A DNA stretch of 64,000 nt, taken from assembly GCF_031191545.1 (NCBI RefSeq), contig NZ_CP133472.1, forward strand, positions 1,302,001-1,366,000, in the 5' to 3' direction. A model generated the notes under the pieces. It was not told the DNA's origin and made no database searches. It worked only from the letters and a program-made list of their open reading frames with translations. This DNA is from Schaalia odontolytica. GTDB lineage: Bacteria; Actinomycetota; Actinomycetes; Actinomycetales; Actinomycetaceae. Both the position numbers and the translations under genes were made by a program. How positions within the stretch are numbered: position 1 is the first letter of the stretch; every line of letters begins with the position of its first letter. Below are positions 44,372-53,193 of the stretch, piece after piece.

Positions 44372-45954
44372 ACTGGTCAGATCTTCTTCAGTGGGAGGGC
44401 TCTCCACTCAGTCAGAAGGCCCAGGAATACGAGCAGCAGGCACAGGCTGTGACGAATGCGAGCGAGGACCTGTCAAGCCGCGCGAGTGCCCTGTCGGGTT
44501 CCGGACAGACGGTGACTGCTGTTCAGCAGTCACTGCGCAAGAGCGTCGAGGACATGAGGAAGCAGGCAGAGGGCTTGCACTCCCTGGCCGCCCTTTCCGA
44601 GAGCGCTGCCGCGGGAGCCCACGACGTTGGCGCGGCAGCCAGGGCGCTCGACCGCGAAGCGGCCGACAAGTCGATCAAAATCCGAGCGAATGGTTCCCTC
44701 GACTACGTGGGAACCAAGGGAAAATCGGTTACCGATGCTATCAAGATCGCATCGGACATGGGGTCTGTGAGCGACCGAGTCTCCGCGATCAAGGTCGCGG
44801 CTGACGAGCTTGTCGAGGACACGCAGAAGAACATCGCCGCAGTGGAAGCGGGCGGGCAACCCCAGAGCACTGAGAGGGCTGGCTCTCGGATTGATCGCAT
44901 GAAGCTGCCCCCCAAGGGAGCGAGCCCGGACGAGGTCGCCAAGTGGTGGTCCTCGCTCACCGACGCCGAGAAGGCGGAGATGGTCAAACGCCACCCGAAA
45001 GAAATTGGGAACATGAACGGCGTGGAGGCAACCTGGCGGGATAAGGCAAACCGCGTGAACCTTAGCAGCGATCTTGCTGCTGAACGGCAGAAACTCAAAG
45101 ATCAGGAAGAGAAGGCTGGACGTTTTCCAACTTACGAGGAGTACAAGGAGATACGACAGACGAAGAAGCGCATTACCCAGATGGAGAACGTCGAAAAGGT
45201 TCTTGATAAGTCAAGTAAAGACGGCGTCCAGCGGCAACTCGTTTGCTTTGATTCCTCCGATCGAGATGTTCTTGCAGCCGTTACGCAGGGTAACATTGAC
45301 ACGGCCGACCATGTCGCGGTAAATGTCCCGGGCATGCGTTCGAACCTCGCCAATAACCTGGACTACTACGACTCGGTGTCGGGACTCATGCGTGAGAACG
45401 CCGAGAAGCACTCCAATGGGCAAAGTGTTGCTGTGGTCACGTACATGGACTACCGAGCCCCTCAGGGGCTCGACGAAGTTAAGGATATCAGCTACGCGAA
45501 GAACGGGTCGGACCGGCTGGCCGGGTTCCTCACTGGCCTGGACGCCTCCCGAGAGCACGGTGCAGGCGACGCGCATATCACCACTGTCGGACACTCCTTC
45601 GGGTCGACGACGGTGGGTATGGCGTTGACGAAGATCCCGCCGGGCGTCGTCGACGACAGCGCTCAAGTTGGTTCTCCCGGATCGGGTGTCCAGAGTGTCT
45701 CGGAGTTTAACATTCCGGAGGGACACGCATACGTCGGTGCAGCCCCGTACCAGGGTGACATAGTCCAGGGGATTGGTGACGACGCTAGGTTCGGACAGGA
45801 CCCCAAAAATATGCCGGGCTACAAGCATCTCTCCGGAGATACGGGTCAGTATGTCCCTTGGAACCCTATCGCTATGCATTCTGGGTACTTCAACGAGGGC
45901 AGCCCGGCCCTTGATGACATCTCGCGAGTCATCGCGGGAAAGGAACCGAAGTAG
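44368..45954 (+). CDS. DUF1023 alpha/beta hydrolase with helical N-terminus
   Basis: 528 residues. N-terminal ~170: long helices (EYEQQAQAVTNASEDLSSRA, SLRKSVEDMRKQAEGLHSL), ESX-like. Then the actinobacterial DUF1023 domain: LPPKGASPDEVAKWWSSLTD, PKEIGNMNGVEATWRDKANR, NVPGMRSNLANN, VTYMDYRAPQG, the nucleophile in ITTVGHSFGSTTVG, and GSPGSGVQ. These secreted-type lipase/esterase-like proteins pair with WXG-like partners; the partner here is 43793-44371. Substrate unknown; a toxin or envelope role is speculation. Confidence 0.82.
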   Translation: MNWSDLLQWEGSPLSQKAQEYEQQAQAVTNASEDLSSRASALSGSGQTVTAVQQSLRKSVEDMRKQAEGLHSLAALSESAAAGAHDVGAAARALDREAADKSIKIRANGSLDYVGTKGKSVTDAIKIASDMGSVSDRVSAIKVAADELVEDTQKNIAAVEAGGQPQSTERAGSRIDRMKLPPKGASPDEVAKWWSSLTDAEKAEMVKRHPKEIGNMNGVEATWRDKANRVNLSSDLAAERQKLKDQEEKAGRFPTYEEYKEIRQTKKRITQMENVEKVLDKSSKDGVQRQLVCFDSSDRDVLAAVTQGNIDTADHVAVNVPGMRSNLANNLDYYDSVSGLMRENAEKHSNGQSVAVVTYMDYRAPQGLDEVKDISYAKNGSDRLAGFLTGLDASREHGAGDAHITTVGHSFGSTTVGMALTKIPPGVVDDSAQVGSPGSGVQSVSEFNIPEGHAYVGAAPYQGDIVQGIGDDARFGQDPKNMPGYKHLSGDTGQYVPWNPIAMHSGYFNEGSPALDDISRVIAGKEPK

Positions 45955-46060
45955 ACCTCCTGCCGGGCCGCGTGCCCGCCCGTCCCGCCGCGGCGTACTC
46001 AAGTAGTCAGAAGTAACTGACTGGAGGCTCGCAGGTGCCCGCGACAGGTGGAGCTCACAC

Positions 46061-46104
46061 GCATAGGGGGGCGGCGCTCGACTGAGCGCCGCCCCCCTAT
46101 GCGC
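46061..46104. terminator. GC-rich hairpin, copy 1 of three
   Basis: GCATAGGGGGGCGGCGCTC (46061-46079) pairs with its complement (46084-46103) over a 4-nt loop. The same hairpin recurs at 47420-47451 and 49468-49513, where it ends pgm. Confidence 0.8.
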
Positions 46105-46133
46105 GACCCGCGTCAGCGGGCAGCGCCGAGCGT

Positions 46134-46441
46134 CAGCCGTTCAGGGTGTCGGACGCGACCTGATTGGCGGCCTCCTGAACCTGTGCCCGGTGCTCGGTAC
46201 CCTTGATGAAGGATTCGCCGTAAAGCTTGTCGCGTCCTCGGTGCCCGCTGGGCGCACGGCGAACCACGCGGACTCGGTCGTGACCATGAGGGCGCCGATG
46301 GGCGCGTCGTTACGACCCAGGAAGCGACCGCCCGTCAGCCCGAGGCTGCCGTCGTGACCATCAGGGCACCTATCGCGGCGTTGTTACCGGGGGTGCGCGC
46401 CAGCTTCGCGACGATTGGGTCGCAGACCAGCTCGGTCGCGG
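46134..46441 (-). pseudogene. decayed 3' fragment of pgm
   Basis: From the stop codon (46134-46136) leftward in pgm orientation the sequence matches the 3' end of pgm (49544 to about 49790), for example GTTACCGGG, CTCGGTCGCGG and CGTCAGCCGTTCAGGG-like stretches, but with indels, frameshifts and an internally repeated piece (46280-46410). It is a non-functional fragment, preceded by the same hairpin as intact pgm. Confidence 0.78.
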
Positions 46442-46725
46442 CCACAACTCAGTCAATGAGGACCGGTCGGGGCGTCTTTCCCGACCCTGTGTCGATGTTT
46501 GGGAGGCCTCGTTCATGTGGGCACCTGGAGACGCGGCCGGTGCCCCGTGCTGGGACTGCTCAGCGGTGGCTGTGGTAACGACAATGAACGAGGGATACTA
46601 ACAGAGTTAGTGCGAGGGCCATCAGGTGAATTATGTGGCGCTCAAACGTGGATAACGTGGTGCGCGGAAGTATGCCTTCCGATAACATTGTGCAAGTTGT
46701 TGGTCAGTATTCAATGGAGTGAATA
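46442..46725. other. remnant of NnrS-like gene 5' end and duplicated upstream region
   Basis: 46504-46530 matches the start region of the NnrS-like gene at 43551-43578 (both contain CTCATGTGGG or GTTCATGTGGG and a CTGGAG). Then 46680-46725 resembles 43740-43792, the upstream region of the first ESX-like gene (shared TAACATT and AGTTGT). No gene is intact here. Confidence 0.62.
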
Positions 46726-47376
46726 ATGGGCGATCTTACATTTGTTGCGGGCGAGTTCCCTCGCCTCGCTTCGGTGGCGCGCGAAGCCGCGGAGGCTGTC
46801 CGTTCAGCCCGCCCCGAGGGTGGGGCCGGTGCTTTTGCCTCGGCGATGCCCGGCACGAGCCTGTCGTCGAAGATGCAGGGTGTCGAGGACAAGTTCGCGG
46901 ATAAGGCAACCAAGACGGGCACGAGCCTGGACGAGCACGCAGACTCGCTCGAAGCCGCCGAGCGTGATTTCATCGCGGCTGAAGAGGAGAACGGTCAGCT
47001 CATCGGTTCCATCATTGAAGGCAACAGCTACGGACCGGGAGCCGGATCGGGTTCCCCGAGTGGCGGCGTGTTGACCGGCCACAGCTACGGCTCGACGTCG
47101 GATGATGGTGGTTGGCGCAACGTCAAACCTATAATGGGCGGCCCCATGCTTCCGCCCGATTTCAACGATCCTGTGTATGATCCTGTCAAGAAGGCCGCCG
47201 ACGGTATCGTCAGGGGCGCCAAGGAAGTCGTCGAAGGTGCTGCCAGGGGAGCGCAGCAGGTCGCCGAGGGGCTGCGCGAGGCCGCCGAGAATCTCGACCC
47301 GAGGGTTGCTGGCGGCCCGATGGTGAAAGACCCAGCGCCGTGGCTGCACGGCATGTCCGGATCGGGCGACAAGTGA
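46726..47376 (+). CDS. ESX-like small helical protein 2
   Basis: 216 residues. The first ~100 residues closely match protein 1 (FVAGEFPRLASVAREAAEAV, AFASAMPGTSLSSKMQGVED, ESLEAAERDFIAAEEENGQL-like), then diverge: a Gly/Ser stretch and a helical tail (KKAADGIVRGAKEVVEGAAR, GAQQVAEGLREAAENLD) absent from protein 1. No hydrolase follows; the next + strand gene is far away. It may be an orphan copy after the tandem duplication. Confidence 0.72.
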   Translation: MGDLTFVAGEFPRLASVAREAAEAVRSARPEGGAGAFASAMPGTSLSSKMQGVEDKFADKATKTGTSLDEHADSLEAAERDFIAAEEENGQLIGSIIEGNSYGPGAGSGSPSGGVLTGHSYGSTSDDGGWRNVKPIMGGPMLPPDFNDPVYDPVKKAADGIVRGAKEVVEGAARGAQQVAEGLREAAENLDPRVAGGPMVKDPAPWLHGMSGSGDK

Positions 47377-47419
47377 CGCGCGGCTGCATCCGCGGCCGCT
47401 CGTAGAATCAAACATAGAA

Positions 47420-47475
47420 GGGGGGCGGCGCTCATACGAGCGCCGCCCCCCTATGCGCAACCCGCGTGAGCGGGC
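47420..47475. repeat. left copy of hairpin direct repeat flanking R-M pair
   Basis: GGGGGGCGGCGCTC (47420-47433) with its complement 47438-47451, followed by TATGCGCAACCCGCGT, is the same as the sequence at 49472-49525. It lies at the 3' side of the GIY-YIG gene, so the two copies bracket the R-M genes. It also serves as a two-way terminator. Confidence 0.85.
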
Positions 47476-47485
47476 GTTATGGAGG

Positions 47486-48262
47486 TTAGGGAACCTGCTC
47501 CTCGAAGATGTTCCCGACAAGTGCATGAACGTCGATGCACTCGGGGGCAGGGCGGCGTCTACCTTCCGCATAAGCGAGCCGAGCTGCGGCTAGATCCGCA
47601 AGACGGATGGCTTGAATGACGATGACGCGTCGTAGGCCAGCGGAGACTTCTCCGCGTTCGTGAGCGACGGCAGCAACGCGAGCAAGTGTCTGAGCGCGTC
47701 GAGCGATTCGAACGTCAGGGTGCTCGCGGTCTTCACGGTACTGCGCGGGAATCAAGTTGAAGCGATGCGACTGTGGCAGATCAACACGAGGAGAAATGGG
47801 CGGAATTTTCTCATTGAGGATTGCATGATAGCTCGACTTCTCGATGGCATGCACGTACACGGAGTACTCCAGTGAATCGAAAGCCGAGCTTCTCTCTTTC
47901 CTGTCCGAGTAGATGTCAAACAGGAAATCCGCTGGATAGAACTCGACTTCCGCGACCTCAAACGGATCCAATATTCTGTAGGCAAGAGTGTCGCTGCGCT
48001 GCCCACGGAGATGCCGACCGATTCGAGTCGCGAAGTCCTCCGTCGTTTGGCCAACGTAGATTGGCTCCCCGTCGAAGTCGTAAAAGGCGTACACTCCGAC
48101 GCACTTGCCGAGTCGCTTATTTGTCAGCGGCTCAACGAAGCTGAGGGCTGAGGACAGGTGTTCACGAAAGCGCCGCACGAAACGCGTAGGCATCGTGCGC
48201 TTAAGCGGTGGGGTGATATCCGAATCTGACGAACCGTACGAAGCGATTCCTGAACTAGCCAT
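47486..48262 (-). CDS. GIY-YIG nuclease, probable restriction endonuclease
   Basis: 258 residues. The nuclease motif is GVYAFYDFDGEPIYVGQT (residues 56-73; GVY...IYVG), followed by the conserved arginine in TRIGRHLRG and a helix with YRILDPFEVAEVEFYPADF. It overlaps the C5 methylase by 8 nt on the same strand, so it is most likely the cutting partner of a type II R-M system, in the manner of Eco29kI-like enzymes. Recognition site unknown. Confidence 0.82.
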   Translation of the reverse strand: MASSGIASYGSSDSDITPPLKRTMPTRFVRRFREHLSSALSFVEPLTNKRLGKCVGVYAFYDFDGEPIYVGQTTEDFATRIGRHLRGQRSDTLAYRILDPFEVAEVEFYPADFLFDIYSDRKERSSAFDSLEYSVYVHAIEKSSYHAILNEKIPPISPRVDLPQSHRFNLIPAQYREDREHPDVRIARRAQTLARVAAVAHERGEVSAGLRRVIVIQAIRLADLAAARLAYAEGRRRPAPECIDVHALVGNIFEEQVP

Positions 48263-49412
48263 GAGCCACCACCCTCAGTGATGGGGAATCCTGGTTGAAT
48301 TCGTGTCGAACCAAGGGCATGAGGTAGTTCTTCCCCAGCCAGGCGACAACTGGGACAGCAACTGCGTCACCGAAACCAAAACGAATCTGGTTATCCGTGG
48401 CAGCACCGAATCTGTAGTCGGGGATACCCATGAGAGAAGCGTATTCATGAGGAGTCATCCACCGCACAGCAACCTTGTCTTCGCCGGCTTTGACAACAGC
48501 CTGCCGTGAGGAACCGCCGCGCGCTGTCCTCAAACAGCCGGCGATATCGTCGGGCCGAATTTCCCAGACGGGTTTTCCCTGACGTGTACGCCGGTACGCG
48601 GTACGGTATGAGACCTGATTCGATGCGCGTAGTGACTCGAGCCGTGCTGCCTGAACGGGGGATAGTGATCTAAGGAAATCAGCAGTGCGACTAGGGTTCC
48701 ACCAATGGGGATCGTCATCGGGTAGCTGATCTGCAAGTGCCGTAAAGCCCTGGGTGAGCAGTGGAGGAACGATGGGGAGGGGAGCCCGGTGAGTGGTAAG
48801 GGTAGGGTCGGAATGTATCCACTCGAGCCATTCGGGCCGCAGCTCGGAAGGGCTATTATCGGAGTTGGGTGGAGTGAGGGCCCCTACAAGGAACATGCGC
48901 GGCCGCGACTGCGGAATGAAATGCCTGGCATCAATTGCGAGAGCGTCGACGGAATAACCCAGCGAATTAAAGGCACGGACTGCTGCTGTGAGATCGTCCC
49001 CCGAATGCGAGGAGGCGAGTCCTGTGACATTCTCGAGGACCGCAACCGGAGGACGATCATCACCCAACTCGTCGAGGATCCGCACGAAGTGCCAAAAAGT
49101 TCCCGACTGTCTACCGGCAAGTCCATCCCGATTGCCAGCCAGAGAAAGGTCAGTGCAGGGCGAGGAAGCCCAGGCGATCGCGCTGCCCGTCGGTAAATCG
49201 ATGCCTGTGACGTCGGCGATATCACCAACGTGATACTCGGTGTCTGAGCCGTACTGGGAACGGTACAGCTGATGTTTCTTGGTTTCGTAGTCATTTGCCC
49301 AGGCGATGGAGAATCCCGCCTGCTCGAGTCCTGCTCGGGCGAGGCCGATACCCGCAAAAAACTCCAGTGCGGTTGGACTTTTGCCCGCAATTAAGCGAAA
49401 AGATGCTGTCAT
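48255..49412 (-). CDS. DNA C5-cytosine methyltransferase
   Basis: 385 residues from ATG 49412 (AAGGA upstream). Motif I is EFFAGIGLARAGL (17-29), motif IV is SSPCTDLSLAG with catalytic C86, motif VI is LENVTG (126-131), motif VIII is in GCLRTARGGSS, and motif X is RFGFGDAVAVPVVAWLG. It methylates cytosine C5 in the target of the paired nuclease, protecting the host. The variable region between VIII and X is about 130 residues, where target choice lies. Its RBS-proximal region ends at the right-hand hairpin repeat. Confidence 0.9.
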   Translation of the reverse strand: MTASFRLIAGKSPTALEFFAGIGLARAGLEQAGFSIAWANDYETKKHQLYRSQYGSDTEYHVGDIADVTGIDLPTGSAIAWASSPCTDLSLAGNRDGLAGRQSGTFWHFVRILDELGDDRPPVAVLENVTGLASSHSGDDLTAAVRAFNSLGYSVDALAIDARHFIPQSRPRMFLVGALTPPNSDNSPSELRPEWLEWIHSDPTLTTHRAPLPIVPPLLTQGFTALADQLPDDDPHWWNPSRTADFLRSLSPVQAARLESLRASNQVSYRTAYRRTRQGKPVWEIRPDDIAGCLRTARGGSSRQAVVKAGEDKVAVRWMTPHEYASLMGIPDYRFGAATDNQIRFGFGDAVAVPVVAWLGKNYLMPLVRHEFNQDSPSLRVVAHG

Positions 49413-49467
49413 GGTGTCCTTCCTGATCTGGGTGTTCCAAGGGTACATCGGCCCGCATGCATCTGCG

Positions 49468-49533
49468 GCATAGGGGGGGGCGGCGCTCATACGAGCGCCG
49501 CCCCCCCTATGCGCAACCCGCGTCAGTGGGCAG
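49468..49533. repeat. right copy of hairpin direct repeat, pgm terminator
   Basis: Inverted arms 49468-49488 and 49493-49513 form a near-perfect hairpin of about 20 bp over loop ATAC. It is the transcription end of pgm and the right border of the R-M pair; copies at 46061 and 47420 share the arms and the CCCGCGT flank. Confidence 0.85.
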
Positions 49534-49543
49534 CGCCGAAGCG

Positions 49544-51220
49544 TCAGCCGTTCAGGGCGTCGGACACGACCTGCTTGGCGGCCTCTTGAACCTGCGCCAG
49601 GTGCTCGGCACCCTTGAAGGACTCGCCGTAGATCTTGTACACGTCCTCGGTGCCCGACGGGCGCGCGGCGAACCACGCGGACTCGGTCGTCACCTTCAGG
49701 CCGCCGATCGCGGCGTCGTTACCGGGTGCGCGCACCAGCTTCGCGACGATCGGGTCGCCGGCCAGCTCGGTCGCGGTCACGTCGTCCGCGGACAGGGCGG
49801 CGAGCTTCGCCTTCTCCTCGCGGGAAGCGGCAGCGTCGATGCGAGCGTAGGCGGAGGCACCGAAGCGCTCGACCTGCTCTTCGTGCAGCTGCGAGGGGGT
49901 CTTACCGGTCACGGCCAGGATCTCCGAGGCGAGTAGCGCCAGGATGATGCCGTCCTTGTCGGTTGACCACACGGTGCCGTCCTTGCGCAGGAAGGAGGCT
50001 CCCGCGCTCTCCTCGCCGCCGAAACCGACGGTCCCGGACAGCAGGCCGGGCACGAAGTACTTGAATCCCACGGGGACCTCAATCAGGTTGCGCCCCATGG
50101 CGGCCACGACGCGATCGATGAGGGCGGAGGACACGAGGGTCTTGCCGACGGCCGCATCGGCGTTCCACCCGGGACGGTGCGTGAACAGGTACTCGATGGC
50201 GACTGCCAGGAAGTGGTTCGGGTTCATGAGACCGTCGGGGGTGACGATGCCATGACGGTCCGAGTCTGCGTCGTTGCCGGTTGCAATGTCGTAGGGGGTG
50301 TTGCCCTGTGAGTCGGGGGTCATGGCCTCGCGCAGGGACGCCATCGCGTAGGGCGAGGAGCAGTCCATGCGGATCTTGCCGTCCCAGTCAAGGGTCATGA
50401 ACGGCCACGCCGGGTCGACCTCGGGGTTGACGACCGTCAGGTCGAGGCCGTAGTGTTCGCCGATCGCCGCCCAATAGTCGATGGACGCGCCGCCGAGCGG
50501 GTCGGCACCGATGCGCACGCCCGCCTTGCGGATGGCCTCGATGTCAATGACCTGGTCGAGCTGCGAGACGTAGTAGTCCAGGTAGTCGAAGGGCTTGATG
50601 TTCGGGTCGTGTAGCAGCTCGGAGCCGGTGATGCGGGGAACGTTCTTCCATTCACCCGAATCGAGAAGCTCGTTCGCGCGCGCCGCGATCCAGCCGGTTG
50701 CGTCGGTGTCGGCGGGGCCGCCGTGAGGCGGGTTGTACTTAAATCCGCCGTCGCGCGGGGGGTTGTGGCTGGGGGTGACGACGATGCCGTCGGCCAGGCC
50801 GTCGCCCTCGGTGCGCAGGTTCCCCGGGGCACCGTTCGCGCCGAGGATGGCGACGGACACGGCGGGGGTGGGCGTGTAGGAGCCGCGCGCGTCGATGCGC
50901 GTGTCGATGCCGGCGGCCGCGAGGACCTCCAGGGCGGTGCGCCACGCGGGCTCACTCAGGGCGTGCGTGTCGCGGCCGATAAACAGCGGACCGTTAAAGC
51001 CCTGGGAGGCGCGGTATTCTATGATCGCCGCTGTGATGGCGACGATGTGCGCCTCGTTGAACTTCGCGTCCAGCGAGGAGCCGCGATGGCCCGATGTTCC
51101 GAACGCGACGCGCTGTCCGACGTCGGTCGGGTCGGGGATGATGTCGTAGTAGGCGGAGATGACATCGTCGACGTTGATGAGGTCGTCTGGAAGGGCACGT
51201 GTGCCAGCTCGATCATGCAT
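49544..51220 (-). CDS. pgm: phosphoglucomutase (alpha-D-glucose type)
   Basis: 558 residues from ATG 51220. It interconverts glucose 1- and 6-phosphate. Catalytic serine in [13 protein letters not shown], metal site [11 protein letters not shown], substrate loop [10 protein letters not shown], and the phosphate-binding [25 protein letters not shown] starts the first domain. The upstream region has no clear RBS; a leaderless start is possible, and the longer frame to 51268 is less likely. The 3' end is followed by the hairpin and, beyond the R-M pair, by a decayed copy of itself. Confidence 0.93.
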   Translation of the reverse strand: MHDRAGTRALPDDLINVDDVISAYYDIIPDPTDVGQRVAFGTSGHRGSSLDAKFNEAHIVAITAAIIEYRASQGFNGPLFIGRDTHALSEPAWRTALEVLAAAGIDTRIDARGSYTPTPAVSVAILGANGAPGNLRTEGDGLADGIVVTPSHNPPRDGGFKYNPPHGGPADTDATGWIAARANELLDSGEWKNVPRITGSELLHDPNIKPFDYLDYYVSQLDQVIDIEAIRKAGVRIGADPLGGASIDYWAAIGEHYGLDLTVVNPEVDPAWPFMTLDWDGKIRMDCSSPYAMASLREAMTPDSQGNTPYDIATGNDADSDRHGIVTPDGLMNPNHFLAVAIEYLFTHRPGWNADAAVGKTLVSSALIDRVVAAMGRNLIEVPVGFKYFVPGLLSGTVGFGGEESAGASFLRKDGTVWSTDKDGIILALLASEILAVTGKTPSQLHEEQVERFGASAYARIDAAASREEKAKLAALSADDVTATELAGDPIVAKLVRAPGNDAAIGGLKVTTESAWFAARPSGTEDVYKIYGESFKGAEHLAQVQEAAKQVVSDALNG

Positions 51221-51469
51221 AAGGACAGTGTTGCACGTTACGCCCGCTTGTGGGTAATGCCGTCCCACGGCGTGGACCTCTCCCTTCTTTTCTCTTGTTT
51301 GAGGCGGTGGAGGGGCGAGTAGAAGAGTGCAGCTAGAAGAGTATTTTGCCCCGGCCTCGTACCTGCTGGGGAGACGGGTGAATGTACTTCTCCCAAAAAC
51401 GGCACCGAGCGACTATCCTATGAGATATCGGTCACCGCAGACCGCGACTGTGTTGTCAGGAGGAACATC

Positions 51470-52810
51470 GTGGGATGGTTTGATTCCATCGAGCATAACC
51501 GTTGGCTGAGCGGCCACATGCAGGCACTCATCGAAGAGGCAGAAGGCGCGATTGTTGCGACCGGGTTCGCGCACCTCGACGCCGACGGAAAGCCCGATCC
51601 GACCCGATCGATCGACCTGGCCGTCACGGGTCGGATGGCCTACGTGTTCTCGCTCGGTGCGCTGATGGGCCTGCCCGGCACCCGTCGCTACGCCGACCAC
51701 GCTGTCAAGGCGCTCACCAACTACTTCACCGACCCCGTCAATGGAGGCATGTGGTTCGCGATCAAGCCCGAACCCGACGCCGACGGGCACGGCGTCCCGT
51801 GGGACGATGACGCGCGCGTCAAGTCGCAGTACCACACGGTCTATGCGCTACTGGGCGCGGCCGCCGCGACGGTCGCCAACCGTCCCGGTGCCCACGAGCT
51901 GCTCAACCGCATGCTCGAGGAGCAGAAGGAACTGTGGGCCGACGACTTCGGTCTCGTGTGGGATCAGTACGACGAGTCCTTCAATGAGCCCGTCCCCGTC
52001 CACACCCTCGGCACACTCATCCACACGATCGAGGCGTACATGGCCGCCGCCGAGGCGACGACCGAACCCGAGTGGCTCGACCGCGCCGAGAAGATGACCG
52101 CATTCGCATACAAGGTCGCCTCCAAGAACGGCTGGCGCATCCCCGAGTTCTTCGACGAGAACTGGGAGCCCAACCATGAGTCTGGGAAGCTCCTCAACGA
52201 CGGTCGGCGCTACTATGACGGCTACGTGACCGGCCACTCCATGCAGCTCGCGCGCTTCGCGTTGCAGGTGCGCGCCGGCCTGCGCTCGATGGGGTGGACG
52301 GTGCCCGACTACCTCCTCGAGATGGGCACCGAGCTCTTCGAGCGCGCCCGCGTCGATGGATGGCGTCGCACTGACGGCTGCCCCGGCTTCTCGACCGGCG
52401 TCAACGACGAGGGAGATCCAATCCCCGGCGAGGATGAGCACCAGCAGTGGGTCGTGTGCGAAGGCGTGTGCGCGACCGTTGCCGTGCGCCGCGCGATGCT
52501 CGACGACGGCGCGCGCGTCTCCGACGTCGAGCACTTCGAGCACTGCTACCGCTCCTTCATCGACTACATCCACGACTACCTCATCACCCAGAGCGGCCGA
52601 TGGGTGCGTCGCCTCGGGCCACACAACGAGACCGTGCAGCCCGCGAAGTCCTCGCGGTGGGACGTCTACCATGCGATCCAGGCAACTCTCGCGATCCGCG
52701 TGCCGCTGTGGCCGCCGACGGCACCAGCGCTCTCGCGCGGTCTCCTCGATCACCCCGAGGAACCGGCACCCGATAAGAAGTCTTGGAACTTCTTCGGGCT
52801 GCGCGGCTAA
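51470..52810 (+). CDS. AGE-family sugar isomerase/epimerase
   Basis: 446 residues from GTG 51470 (AGGAGG 6 nt upstream). An (alpha/alpha)6-barrel protein of the N-acylglucosamine 2-epimerase group: GRMAYVFSLGALMG, GGMWFAIKPE, KSQYHTVYALLGAAA, the acidic/His set in VPVHTLGTLIHTIEAY, GYVTGHSMQLARFAL and SRWDVYHAIQATL. This set is closer to mannose/sulfoquinovose isomerases (YihS type) than to classical GlcNAc 2-epimerase. Substrate undecided. Divergent from pgm, which also handles hexoses. Confidence 0.85.
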   Translation: MGWFDSIEHNRWLSGHMQALIEEAEGAIVATGFAHLDADGKPDPTRSIDLAVTGRMAYVFSLGALMGLPGTRRYADHAVKALTNYFTDPVNGGMWFAIKPEPDADGHGVPWDDDARVKSQYHTVYALLGAAAATVANRPGAHELLNRMLEEQKELWADDFGLVWDQYDESFNEPVPVHTLGTLIHTIEAYMAAAEATTEPEWLDRAEKMTAFAYKVASKNGWRIPEFFDENWEPNHESGKLLNDGRRYYDGYVTGHSMQLARFALQVRAGLRSMGWTVPDYLLEMGTELFERARVDGWRRTDGCPGFSTGVNDEGDPIPGEDEHQQWVVCEGVCATVAVRRAMLDDGARVSDVEHFEHCYRSFIDYIHDYLITQSGRWVRRLGPHNETVQPAKSSRWDVYHAIQATLAIRVPLWPPTAPALSRGLLDHPEEPAPDKKSWNFFGLRG

Positions 52811-52834
52811 CTCCTCAGCAGTGAGCTACCCATG

Positions 52835-52879
52835 GGACCGGGGCCGGGGACGCGACTCTCGCATCCCCGGCCCCGGTCC
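52835..52879 (+). terminator. terminator-like hairpin after AGE gene
   Basis: GGACCGGGGCCGGGGA pairs with TCCCCGGCCCCGGTCC (arms from 52835 and to 52879) with an inner 4-bp extension and loop CTC. No T-tract follows. Confidence 0.65.
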
Positions 52880-52898
52880 TGTAGGATGAACCGAGTCT

Positions 52899-52985
52899 GG
52901 AGGGCTGTCTGAGTGGCCGAAAGAGACGGTCTTGAAAACCGTTGTGTCAGCAATGGCACCGGGGGTTCGAATCCCTCGCCCTCCG
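52899..52985 (+). tRNA. tRNA-Ser (anticodon TGA)
   Basis: 87 nt. Acceptor GGAGGGC pairs with GCCCTCC, discriminator G; anticodon loop CTTGAAA gives TGA; the long variable arm typical of tRNA-Ser is present; T-arm GGGGGTTCGAATCCC. CCA not encoded. Reads UCA and probably other UCN codons. Confidence 0.95.
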
Positions 52986-53063
52986 CCCAGTCGACCGCCC
53001 ACGGGCGCTGCGGCGGGCGCACGTTCGCGCTCGCGGCAAAAATGCCCTAAAGTAGTCGGCACT

Positions 53064-53153
53064 GGAGACGTCGCATAGTCCGGTCGAGTGCGCCTCCCTG
53101 CTAAGGAGGTAGGGGTGCATAGCCCCTCGCGGGTTCAAATCCCGCCGTCTCCG
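53064..53153 (+). tRNA. tRNA-Ser (anticodon GCT)
   Basis: 90 nt. Acceptor GGAGACG pairs with CGTCTCC, discriminator G; stem CCTCC/GGAGG with loop CTGCTAA gives GCT; long variable arm AGGGGTGCATAGCCCCT; T-arm GCGGGTTCAAATCCCGC. CCA not encoded. Reads AGC/AGU. Confidence 0.95.
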
Positions 53154-53160
53154 CGCACGA

Positions 53161-53193
53161 CCCCCGGGATTCCATCGGAATTCCGGGGGTTTT
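53161..53193 (+). terminator. terminator of tRNA-Ser pair
   Basis: CCCCCGGGATTCC (53161-53173) pairs with GGAATTCCGGGGG (53177-53189), loop ATC, then TTTT. Confidence 0.85.
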
